The position numbers and the translations under genes are program-made. Below the pieces are notes generated by a model, which was not told where the DNA came from, ran no database searches, and saw only the letters and a program-made list of their open reading frames with translations. Below, piece after piece: positions 1 to 7,833 of a stretch of 59,432 bases of DNA (position 1 is the first letter of the stretch; every line of letters begins with the position of its first letter). The DNA is from Gilvibacter sp. (GTDB lineage Bacteria; Bacteroidota; Bacteroidia; Flavobacteriales; Flavobacteriaceae), in assembly GCF_013214815.1 (NCBI RefSeq), contig NZ_JABSPU010000012.1, positions 1 to 59,432 on the forward strand, written 5' to 3'.

Positions 1-1
1 C

Positions 2-1024
2 AATCGAAACGTGGCGCGCATGTCCCTACTTTTGGCAGGCTTACCTTTTACGGTGCCTGGGGAAACGATTAACAGATTGTGTAGTAGTGGACTATCTGCC
101 ATTGTGCAAGCCAATCGCGCTATCAAGGCTGGAGATGGAGATCTATTCATCTCTGGAGGAGTTGAGAATATGACCCGCGGGCCTTACGTGATCGCCAAGC
201 CTTCTTCTGCGTTTGGTAACGATTCCAAAATGTATGATTCCAGCTTCGGATGGCGATTTGTGAATCACAAGATGCACGAGCTTTACGGAACCGATGGCAT
301 GGGAACCACAGCAGAGAATCTCGTTGCTAAGTACAACATTTCCCGAGAGGATCAGGATGCTTTTGCACATTGGAGTCAGATGAAGGCTGCGGCAGCTCGT
401 GAGAACGGTCGCCTTGCTAAAGAGATCGTTCCTGTGACCATTCCGCAGCGCAAAAAAGACGATATCGTATTTGCAGCAGATGAATTCATCAAAGCAGGTA
501 CCACCAAAGAAATTTTAGCCAAGCTTCGTCCCGCTTTTAAATCAGACGGCAGTGTGACTGCTGGAAATTCTTCTGGTTTGAATGATGGAGCAGCAGCTAC
601 CATTGTCGCTTCAGAAGACGCAGTGAAGCAGTACAACCTAAAACCACTTGCCAGAATTGTAAGTTCTGCAGTGGTCGGTGTAGAGCCAAGAGTAATGGGG
701 ATCGGTCCTGTAGAAGCCACTTATAAAGCGCTTCAAAAGGCCAACTTAAGTCTTGCAGATATGGACGTGATTGAGCTCAATGAGGCTTTTGCCTCTCAAG
801 CTTTGGCCTGCATTAGACAGTGGGGCTTGGCCGATGATGATCCGAGAATTAACCCTAACGGAGGTTCTATTGCTATTGGGCATCCACTTGGTGTGACAGG
901 AACTCGAATTGCCTATTCTGCCGCGTTGCAATTGCAAGAAACTGGGAAACGCTATGCACTGATCACCATGTGTGTTGGTGTAGGCCAAGGATACGCGGCG
1001 ATTATTGAAAACGTAAATCTTTAA
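2..1024 (+). CDS. paaJ: 3-oxoadipyl-CoA / acetyl-CoA acyltransferase (thiolase), 5'-truncated by window edge
   Basis: Thiolase that would cleave 3-oxoadipyl-CoA (or 3-oxo-5,6-dehydrosuberyl-CoA) to succinyl-CoA and acetyl-CoA, the last step of phenylacetate degradation. The frame stays open to base 2, and the residues before the first possible start (NRNVAR) are typical thiolase sequence, so about 60 N-terminal residues lie outside the window. The GTG at base 11 is not the true start. Visible motifs are the acyl-accepting Cys in RLCSSG, the NEAFA loop, the catalytic His in GHPLGVTGTR and the C-terminal catalytic Cys in CVGVGQG. The next gene starts 5 bases downstream, and the context of PaaZ and PaaY supports the phenylacetate role. 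The symbol rests on that context; a generic acetyl-CoA acetyltransferase is possible. Confidence 0.85.
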   Translation, partial: NRNVARMSLLLAGLPFTVPGETINRLCSSGLSAIVQANRAIKAGDGDLFISGGVENMTRGPYVIAKPSSAFGNDSKMYDSSFGWRFVNHKMHELYGTDGMGTTAENLVAKYNISREDQDAFAHWSQMKAAAARENGRLAKEIVPVTIPQRKKDDIVFAADEFIKAGTTKEILAKLRPAFKSDGSVTAGNSSGLNDGAAATIVASEDAVKQYNLKPLARIVSSAVVGVEPRVMGIGPVEATYKALQKANLSLADMDVIELNEAFASQALACIRQWGLADDDPRINPNGGSIAIGHPLGVTGTRIAYSAALQLQETGKRYALITMCVGVGQGYAAIIENVNL

Positions 1025-1029
1025 TCAGG

Positions 1030-1629
1030 ATGAAAATAGTAGTCATTGGAGGAAACGGTACCATAGGCAGCCATGTAGTTGCGGCCCTAAAACAAGCGCA
1101 TGAAGTGGTTGTAGTAGGTAGAAATTCTGGGGATCTGCAAGTGGATATGGCCTCAGAGGCCGATCTAATGCAGCTCTTTAAAGCCACAGGTACAGTGGAT
1201 GCGGTTGTGGTTACTGCGGGTGATGCCAAATGGGACAAGTTTGAAAGCTTGACTGAAGACGATTTTTACATTGGTATCAACAGTAAACTCATGGGGCAGG
1301 TCAATGTAGTGCGTATTGCCAAAGACTATTTGACCCCAGGAGGCTCCATTACCTTGTCCACAGGTATACTCGCAGATGACCCCGTAGATATGACCACCTC
1401 CGCAGCTATGGTAAATGGTGCTATACACAGTTTTGTAAAGGCAGTTGTTCTTGAATTGGACGCAGTGCGTGTCAATGTGGTATGTGCCGGTCTAGTAAAA
1501 GATGCCTACGAAAAATATAAAGACTATTTCCCCGGACACGATCCTGTACCGATGCCAAAGGTGACCAACGCTTACCTCAAAAGTGTACTCGGAAAGATCA
1601 ACGGACAAATAATACGCGTTAACGCATAA
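1030..1629 (+). CDS. Atypical short-chain dehydrogenase-like protein lacking the Tyr/Lys catalytic pair
   Basis: A 199-residue Rossmann-fold protein. The N-terminal motif GGNGTIG (residues 7-13) is a dinucleotide-binding glycine turn, and VTAGD replaces the usual NNAG. Where classical SDRs carry YxxxK before the helix, this protein reads SAAMVNGAIHSF, so both the Tyr and the Lys are missing. This matches what I recall of the Lin1944-like SDR subgroup, described as lacking active-site residues; members are about 200 residues, as here. The gene lies 5 bases after the thiolase and 9 bases before paaZ, so it is in the same operon. Function is unknown: it may use another catalytic scheme, or bind NAD(P) without classical SDR chemistry. 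The cofactor and substrate are not readable from the sequence. Confidence 0.8.
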   Translation: MKIVVIGGNGTIGSHVVAALKQAHEVVVVGRNSGDLQVDMASEADLMQLFKATGTVDAVVVTAGDAKWDKFESLTEDDFYIGINSKLMGQVNVVRIAKDYLTPGGSITLSTGILADDPVDMTTSAAMVNGAIHSFVKAVVLELDAVRVNVVCAGLVKDAYEKYKDYFPGHDPVPMPKVTNAYLKSVLGKINGQIIRVNA

Positions 1630-1638
1630 ATCAGCAGT

Positions 1639-4134
1639 ATGAATAAGACCCAACATTATGTATTAGGATCCTGGATGGACGGTGCCGGAGACGGCAACCC
1701 AATAGCAGATTCAGTGACCGGAGAAGTTTTTACTGCAGTATCGGTAGAAGGACTTGCAGTGCCTGATATTTTACAATACGGTCGTGATAAAGGTGATACA
1801 CTAAGAAAAATGACCTTTCAAGAGCGCGGAAATATGCTTAAAAAGCTGGCGCTGCATTTGACCAAAAAGAAGGAGGCCTTTTATGAACTCAGTTACAGAA
1901 CTGGAGCCACACGTATTGACAGTTGGATCGATATTGAAGGTGGATTTGGAAACCTCTTTGCCAACGCATCGCTTCGTAAACTGTTCCCGAATCAGCCGTA
2001 TCACGTAGAAGGTGATCCTATTGACCTCTCTCGCGGTGGACGTTTTATGGCCCATCACATTATGGTGCCGCGTCAAGGAGTTGCCGTCCACATCAATGCT
2101 TTCAACTTCCCAGTTTGGGGTATGTTAGAGAAGTGTGCGGTGAACTGGATGGCCGGAATGCCTGCAGTTGTATTGCCCGCACCTCAAACCGCCTATCTAG
2201 CTGAAGCTGTTGTGCGTGAGATCATCGCTTCAGGAATTTTGCCTGAAGGTAGCTTACAACTCATTAGCGGGACAGCCAAGAACATATTAGACACAGTACA
2301 TTCTCAAGATGTGGTGACCTTTACGGGTTCTGCGAGTACCGGTCGTTTACTAAAAAATCATCCGCAACTACTTGCAGAGTCAGTGCCTTTTACCATGGAG
2401 GCCGATTCTTTAAACGCTTCTATTTTAGGAGCCGATGCGGTTCCGGGCACTCCAGAATTTGACCTTTTTATCAAAGAGGTTCGCAAAGAAATGACCGTAA
2501 AATGTGGTCAAAAGTGTACGGCCATCAGAAGAATCATTGTTCCAGAACCATTGATGGAAGATGTGCAGATCGCTCTGGGTAAAGCCTTAGATAAAGTAAC
2601 CGTTGGTGATCCACGTCTTAAAGAAGTGCGTATGGGTGCCTTGGTAAGCACGCAGCAGCGTGATGCGGTTAAAGAACAAGTCAGCAAGATCGCTGAGACG
2701 GCTAGTTTGGTCTACGGGAATTTGGATGGAGTAAATACCGCTGGCGCAGATGCAGAATCTGGAGCCTTCATTTCTCCGATCTTATTACGAGAAGACGATC
2801 CATTTAAAAATCAAGCGGCACACGTTACGGAAGCCTTTGGCCCAGTAAGCACTTTGATGCCGTATAAAGATTTGGATGAGGCCATCACCTTGGCTCGTAT
2901 GGGTAAAGGTTCCTTAGTGAGTTCTATTGTGACTCATGACGATGCTATTGCTAGAGATTATGTAGTTGGTGCAGCCAGCCACCACGGCCGCATTTTGGTA
3001 CTTAACAGAGAGAATGCTAAAGAAAGTACCGGTCACGGTTCTCCGCTACCAAACTTGATCCACGGTGGTCCGGGTAGAGCCGGAGGTGGAGAAGAGATGG
3101 GAGGCATGCGAGGAGTGAAGCATTATTTACAGCGTTGTGCAGTTCAAGGTTCACCGACTACGCTAACGGAGGTGACTGGAATCTATCAGCCTAAAGGTGC
3201 GTACAAAGAAATTGACAAGCATCCTTTTGCTTACCATTGGGAAGATATTGAACCAGGCATGTCTTTAAAGACTCACAAACGCACTATTACCGATGGGGAC
3301 ATTGTGAATTTTGCCAACCTGACTTGGGATCATTTCTACGCGCATACGGACATTACTTCACTGGACGGTTCCATTTTTGAAAAGCGTACGGCGCATGGGT
3401 ATTTTATCCTCGCTGCGGCAGCGGGCTTGTTTGTTTATCCAAACAAAGGGCCAGTAGCTGCCAACTACGGTTTGGAAGAGTGCCGCTTTTTACGTCCGAT
3501 CTATCACAACGATACCGTTTATGTACGTCTGACCTGTAAGCAGAAGATCGATAGAGATTCTCGAGGCAAAGAACTGCCAAGCGGTATTGTGAAATGGTAT
3601 GTGGAGGTATTTGATACTGAGGATGAGTTGGTGGCCATTGCGACCATTTTGACCATGGTACAAAAGAAGCAAACGGTCTTTACGGAGATGACCGAGAGCA
3701 CCATAAAAGGCTGTCTTAATAGACTTCAAGCCGATGACAAACCGGCTTGGGGAACCATGACGGCGCAAAGCATGGTGGAGCACCTAGAATACACCTACCG
3801 CATTGCCAGTGGTGAGATCCAAGATTTTGAGATCGCCACGCCAGAAAAGATATTGGAGAAGGTCAATGAGACCTTATATAACTATAAGAAAATGCCAAGG
3901 GAGTACGATTTCCCATTGGCTGCAGCATCTAAGATCGAAGAGCATTTGCACGCCGATCTTGACACTGCGAAAGTAAGAATGCTAGAAGCGCGCGAGGAGT
4001 ATCTGCAGTTCTTTAAAGAGAACCCAGAAGCAATTACCAAGAACGTGGTCTTTGGACCCCTCAACAAGTTTGAATGGTATCTCTTGGAGCGCAAGCATTT
4101 GAATCATCATTTTGAACAATTTGGACTTTTATAA
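1639..4134 (+). CDS. paaZ: PaaZ: oxepin-CoA hydrolase / 3-oxo-5,6-dehydrosuberyl-CoA semialdehyde dehydrogenase with extra C-terminal domain
   Basis: Bifunctional phenylacetate-pathway enzyme of 831 residues. Residues about 1-510 form the aldehyde dehydrogenase domain with Glu254 (FTMEAD) and Cys293 (GQKCTA), close to Glu256 and Cys295 of E. coli PaaZ. Residues about 530-680 form the MaoC-type R-hydratase domain, with Asp564 and His569 in LTWDHFYAH keeping the five-residue spacing of the E. coli pair. E. coli PaaZ ends near residue 681, but this protein continues for about 150 residues. That tail (about 685-831) carries MTAQSMVEHLEYTY and ERKHLNHHFEQFG, the pattern of DinB-like/DUF1569 four-helix proteins. 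Reading runs through without a stop, so this is a real fusion or a fused neighbouring gene. The crotonase gene follows 2 bases later. Confidence 0.93.
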   Translation: MNKTQHYVLGSWMDGAGDGNPIADSVTGEVFTAVSVEGLAVPDILQYGRDKGDTLRKMTFQERGNMLKKLALHLTKKKEAFYELSYRTGATRIDSWIDIEGGFGNLFANASLRKLFPNQPYHVEGDPIDLSRGGRFMAHHIMVPRQGVAVHINAFNFPVWGMLEKCAVNWMAGMPAVVLPAPQTAYLAEAVVREIIASGILPEGSLQLISGTAKNILDTVHSQDVVTFTGSASTGRLLKNHPQLLAESVPFTMEADSLNASILGADAVPGTPEFDLFIKEVRKEMTVKCGQKCTAIRRIIVPEPLMEDVQIALGKALDKVTVGDPRLKEVRMGALVSTQQRDAVKEQVSKIAETASLVYGNLDGVNTAGADAESGAFISPILLREDDPFKNQAAHVTEAFGPVSTLMPYKDLDEAITLARMGKGSLVSSIVTHDDAIARDYVVGAASHHGRILVLNRENAKESTGHGSPLPNLIHGGPGRAGGGEEMGGMRGVKHYLQRCAVQGSPTTLTEVTGIYQPKGAYKEIDKHPFAYHWEDIEPGMSLKTHKRTITDGDIVNFANLTWDHFYAHTDITSLDGSIFEKRTAHGYFILAAAAGLFVYPNKGPVAANYGLEECRFLRPIYHNDTVYVRLTCKQKIDRDSRGKELPSGIVKWYVEVFDTEDELVAIATILTMVQKKQTVFTEMTESTIKGCLNRLQADDKPAWGTMTAQSMVEHLEYTYRIASGEIQDFEIATPEKILEKVNETLYNYKKMPREYDFPLAAASKIEEHLHADLDTAKVRMLEAREEYLQFFKENPEAITKNVVFGPLNKFEWYLLERKHLNHHFEQFGLL

Positions 4135-4136
4135 AT

Positions 4137-4889
4137 ATGACCGCACCTTACGTAAAGACACATATAGAAGACGGGATAGAAACCATTGAATTCTTCCATC
4201 CCGCGCATAACAGTTTGCCTGGAGATATCTTGGCACAATTGGCAGCTGCAATTACTGAAGCTGGAGAAAATGAGGCCGTGAAGGTGATCATTTTAAAAAG
4301 TGGAGGCGACCGCACCTTTTGTGCGGGGGCTAGTTTTAAAGAACTCATCGCAATAAATGACGCCCAAACTGGGCAGGTGTTCTTTTCTGGATTTGCCAAT
4401 GTGATCAACGCGATGCGAAAATGTCCTAAGTTCATTTTAGGGCGCGTACAAGGAAAAACTGTTGGCGGCGGAGTTGGTTTGGCTTCTGCTACTGATTATT
4501 GTATAGCCACCAAATTTGCGGCTATCAAACTCAGCGAACTCAATGTTGGGATAGGACCGTTTGTGGTTGGACCAGCGGTAGAGCGCAAATTGGGCTTAAG
4601 TGGCATGTCGCAGATCGCTATTGATGCCAACACTTTTTACCCCGCAGAATGGGCTAGACAAAAAGGATTGTTCACTCAGGTTTATGATTCCACAGAAGAA
4701 TTGGACGAGGCCGTCAATGGTTTTGCGAAGCAGCTCTGCGGATACAACCCAGAGGCTATGCGTGAAATGAAGCAGATGTTCTGGCAAGGAACCGAGCATT
4801 GGGATGAACTATTGGCCCAACGTGCCGCCATTAGCGGACGCTTGGTGTTGAGTGAATTCACCAAAGAAACTTTGAAACGATTTAAATAG
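4137..4889 (+). CDS. Enoyl-CoA hydratase/isomerase (crotonase) family protein
   Basis: A 250-residue crotonase-fold protein, expected to act on a CoA thioester of the phenylacetate pathway (PaaF- or PaaG-like step). The oxyanion-hole segments are CAGASF (residues 62-67) and TVGGGVG (108-114). In classical hydratases a Glu follows the GGG (GGGCEL); here the position is Gly114, while the second acidic residue is kept as Glu134 in SELNVGIGP. One-acid crotonases are often isomerases or other variants, so straightforward hydration is uncertain. The start is an ATG 2 bases after paaZ stops, and the stop overlaps the GTG start of the next gene by one base. I cannot tell PaaF from PaaG from sequence alone. 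Confidence 0.85.
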   Translation: MTAPYVKTHIEDGIETIEFFHPAHNSLPGDILAQLAAAITEAGENEAVKVIILKSGGDRTFCAGASFKELIAINDAQTGQVFFSGFANVINAMRKCPKFILGRVQGKTVGGGVGLASATDYCIATKFAAIKLSELNVGIGPFVVGPAVERKLGLSGMSQIAIDANTFYPAEWARQKGLFTQVYDSTEELDEAVNGFAKQLCGYNPEAMREMKQMFWQGTEHWDELLAQRAAISGRLVLSEFTKETLKRFK

Positions 4890-5491
4890 TGATCTATTCC
4901 TTTAAAGGACATATCCCAGTAGTGCACCCGAGCAGTTTTGTGCATCCTTTGGCTGCAGTGACCGGCAATGTGATCATTGGTAAAGACTGTTATATAGGGC
5001 CAGGAGCTGCTATTCGCGGGGACTGGGGTGAGATCATTTTAGAGGATGGTGTCAATGTGCAAGAGAACTGCACCGTACATATGTTTCCGGGCAAGAGTAT
5101 TACGCTGGAAGCCGGAGCTCATGTGGGACATGGAGCGGTAATTCACGGAGCCAATCTAGGCCGTAATTGCCTCATTGGGATGAACACCGTGATCATGGAT
5201 GATGCCGTAATTGGAGATGAATCCATAATAGGAGCCATGAGTTTTGTCAAGGCAGAGACGGTGATCCCAAGACGCAGTTTGGTGGTCGGAAATCCGGCCA
5301 AGGTGATCAAGGAAGTTAATGATGAGATGATTGCATGGAAGACAGCGGGGACCAAACTTTACCAGCAATTGCCGGCAGACTGTCATGAATCTCTCCGTGA
5401 AGTAGAGCCACTAACAGAGATTCCTGAGAACAGACCCGATCAAGAAGATTTTTACAAAACACTAGCGAGTTTTAAACGCAATAATTCATGA
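4889..5491 (+). CDS. paaY: PaaY-like gamma-carbonic-anhydrase-fold thioesterase
   Basis: A 200-residue left-handed parallel beta-helix protein with hexapeptide repeats (VIIGKDCYIGPGAAIRGDWG, then AHVGHGAVIHG). Three His positions that would bind zinc at the trimer interface are visible in CTVHMFP and HVGHGAVIHG. E. coli PaaY is about the same length and is a thioesterase that clears dead-end hydroxylated acyl-CoA products of the phenylacetate pathway. The gene uses a GTG start that shares its first base with the last base of the upstream TAG, and it ends in an ATGA overlap with the next gene, so translation is probably coupled on both sides. A general gamma-class carbonic anhydrase homologue is the alternative, but the paaZ operon favours PaaY. 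Confidence 0.87.
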   Translation: MIYSFKGHIPVVHPSSFVHPLAAVTGNVIIGKDCYIGPGAAIRGDWGEIILEDGVNVQENCTVHMFPGKSITLEAGAHVGHGAVIHGANLGRNCLIGMNTVIMDDAVIGDESIIGAMSFVKAETVIPRRSLVVGNPAKVIKEVNDEMIAWKTAGTKLYQQLPADCHESLREVEPLTEIPENRPDQEDFYKTLASFKRNNS

Positions 5492-6756
5492 AGAAACACA
5501 CCTTGACTTTACCGAGAATGGGAGAATCCATTACTGAAGGCACCTTGCTCAACTGGTTGGTGGGGGAAGGCGAGTCCTTTGCAGAAGGAGATATCCTTTG
5601 TGAAGTGGCTACAGACAAGGTAGATAATGAAGTTCCAGCTCCTGCTGCTGGAACGCTAATCAAGCATTTAGCTTTGGCTAAAGAGGTTGTTGCTGTTGGC
5701 GCTCCTTTGGCAGAATTAGAACTCAGTGATGAAGTTGTGGTTAAAGCTGAGGTACCACAAACTGCCGCTCCAGCATCCGCAGCACCCAAAACATCAAAAC
5801 CCAAGAAAAAGCCTGCCACAGGCTACACGGTAAACGAAAATATCTTTGTGAGCCCGCTTATTGAGGCTATTGCCCGTGAGCATCATATCAGCTTTGAAGA
5901 ATTGGCTCGAATCCCAGCTACGGGGAATGAAGGCCGCCTTAGAAAGAGTGACGTTATGCAATACATCGCTGACGGGCGTCCATATCAGTTTGTACAACCC
6001 GCAAGTGATTCAGGTTTTAAGCTACCCGATCTTAAATTTGACAAAGGCACCGGAGAACGTGTGCCTATGGACCGTATGCGCCAAATGATCGCAGATCATA
6101 TGGTGTTCTCTAAGCATACTTCGCCTCACGTGACTGCTTATGTAGAGGCGGATCTTACGGCAATGAGTACTTGGCGCAAGGCCAATAAAACGGCTTTTAT
6201 GGATAAGCATGGGCAGAAGTTGACTTTCACGCCTCTGTTCATTCAAGCCATTGCAAAGGCCATTCAAGATTTTCCGAACATCAATAGCTCTTTAGATGGT
6301 GAAGACATCATCATTAAAGATCATATCAATATTGGTATGGCTACTGCTCTGCCGAGTGGTAACTTGATTGTACCTGTAGTGAAGGATGCCGATAAATTGA
6401 GCTTGGCGGAATTGGCTGCGGAGACCAACCGTTTAGCCCTCGCCGCGCGTGAAGGCAACTTAAAAGCGGACGATACGCAAGGCAGCACCTTTACCATCAG
6501 TAATGTAGGAACCTTTGGAAGCCTGATGGGCACGCCGATCATCAATCAACCAGAAGCCGCGATTCTCGCAACGGGAATCATTAAAAAGCGCGCTGAGGTG
6601 ATTGAGTATCCTGAGGGAGATCAGATCGAGATCCGACAAATGATGTATCTCTCCCTTTCTTTTGACCATCGTATTGTAGATGGTTTCTTGGCAGGATCTT
6701 TCTTGAGAAGGATAGCCGATTATATGGAACAGTTTGATTCCGAAAAAACGATTTAA
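5488..6756 (+). CDS. 2-oxoacid dehydrogenase E2 component (dihydrolipoamide acyltransferase)
   Basis: A 422-residue E2 protein with the standard three-part layout. The lipoyl domain spans residues 1-75 with lipoylated Lys44 in EVATDKVDNE. A linker rich in Ala, Pro and Lys follows (about 90-110), then the peripheral subunit-binding domain around FVSPLIEAIAREH. The catalytic acyltransferase domain ends in LSFDHRIVDG, where His394 and Asp398 are the active pair. It starts inside the stop codon of paaY (ATGA). The genes for IlvE and fused E1 follow directly, which favours the branched-chain 2-oxoacid dehydrogenase complex over pyruvate or 2-oxoglutarate. No E3 gene is present here, so E3 must be encoded elsewhere. 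Confidence 0.93.
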   Translation: MKKHTLTLPRMGESITEGTLLNWLVGEGESFAEGDILCEVATDKVDNEVPAPAAGTLIKHLALAKEVVAVGAPLAELELSDEVVVKAEVPQTAAPASAAPKTSKPKKKPATGYTVNENIFVSPLIEAIAREHHISFEELARIPATGNEGRLRKSDVMQYIADGRPYQFVQPASDSGFKLPDLKFDKGTGERVPMDRMRQMIADHMVFSKHTSPHVTAYVEADLTAMSTWRKANKTAFMDKHGQKLTFTPLFIQAIAKAIQDFPNINSSLDGEDIIIKDHINIGMATALPSGNLIVPVVKDADKLSLAELAAETNRLALAAREGNLKADDTQGSTFTISNVGTFGSLMGTPIINQPEAAILATGIIKKRAEVIEYPEGDQIEIRQMMYLSLSFDHRIVDGFLAGSFLRRIADYMEQFDSEKTI

Positions 6757-6760
6757 GACC

Positions 6761-7822
6761 ATGGAAACAACTATGCAAAACATAAAAATTCAAAGGGTCG
6801 CTCAATCACGAGCCACCGCTATTGATTTTGACAATATCCCACTAGGGCGCACTTTTACAGATCATATGTTCATCTGTCAATATGAAGACGGGCAATGGCA
6901 GGATCCGGAGATTCGCCCTTTGGAGCTTATCCCAACACATCCAGCAGCGATGGCCTTGCACTATGGACAAGCTATTTTTGAAGGCATGAAAGCCACTGTG
7001 GATGCCTCTGGAAATCCTATGCTCTTTAGAGCTTATGATAATGCTGCGCGCCTTAATTTTAGTGCAGCGCGTATGGGGATGCCTGATTTTCCCGAGGAAC
7101 TTTTTGTAGAAGGTCTAAAGCAGTTGGTAGCTTTGGAACGCAGTTGGATTCCTCCGCAGGAGGGAAGTGCATTATACTTGCGTCCGTTTATGTATGCCGA
7201 TGAGCCTTTTATCGGTATGCGTGCGGCTACTTCGTATAAATTTATCATTATCGCTTCACCGGCGGGACCGTTCTTCAGTAAGCGTATTCGTTTGTATGCA
7301 GAGAATCAATACATCCGTGCGGCCCAAGGCGGAACGGGAGAAGCCAAGGCGGCAGGAAACTACGCTGCAGCTATTCGTCCGACAGAATTGGCAAAAGCAA
7401 AAGGTTATGACCAAGTTTTATGGTTGGATGCAGATAATCACGAATACATTCAGGAGGTTGGAACCATGAATATCTTTTTTAAGATCGATGGGCATTTTGT
7501 GACGCCTATTTTGGATGGTGCCGTACTTGATGGTATCACCAGACGTTCTGTAATGACCTTATTGACTGATGCTGGATACAATGTGGAGCAAAGACGAATC
7601 AGCATTAAAGAATTGGCAAAAGCGGCTGAAGAAGGCCGCTTAGAAGAAGCCTTTGGTACTGGAACGGCTGTTGGTATTGCCTATATCGAGGCCATTGGTT
7701 GGGGAGATCTAGTGATTCCTGTGGGCGACTCTAGCCCTGTAGCAGAACAGATTAATGCGACCTTGAATGGAATTAAAACGGGACGAATAGAAGACCCACA
7801 CAATTGGATGCTTACTGTCTAG
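6761..7822 (+). CDS. ilvE: Branched-chain amino acid aminotransferase
   Basis: Class IV PLP aminotransferase of about 353 residues that interconverts Leu, Ile and Val with their 2-oxoacids. The PLP lysine is in GTGEAKAAGNYAAA; the EVGTMNIFF and FGTGTAVGI segments are typical of the longer (type II) BCATs. The frame can be extended to a TTG at 6734, but that overlaps the E2 gene by 23 bases; the ATG at 6761, just 4 bases after the E2 stop, is the better start (6773 is also possible). Its place between E2 and E1 of a 2-oxoacid dehydrogenase makes a compact two-step route from branched-chain amino acids to acyl-CoA. Confidence 0.95.
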   Translation: METTMQNIKIQRVAQSRATAIDFDNIPLGRTFTDHMFICQYEDGQWQDPEIRPLELIPTHPAAMALHYGQAIFEGMKATVDASGNPMLFRAYDNAARLNFSAARMGMPDFPEELFVEGLKQLVALERSWIPPQEGSALYLRPFMYADEPFIGMRAATSYKFIIIASPAGPFFSKRIRLYAENQYIRAAQGGTGEAKAAGNYAAAIRPTELAKAKGYDQVLWLDADNHEYIQEVGTMNIFFKIDGHFVTPILDGAVLDGITRRSVMTLLTDAGYNVEQRRISIKELAKAAEEGRLEEAFGTGTAVGIAYIEAIGWGDLVIPVGDSSPVAEQINATLNGIKTGRIEDPHNWMLTV

Positions 7823-7833
7823 TTTCCACAGCT

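Noticed and set aside
3490-3783. Several 60-115 codon frames antisense to paaZ and other genes
   Set aside because: All lie inside well-supported genes and carry no recognisable domains or start signals.
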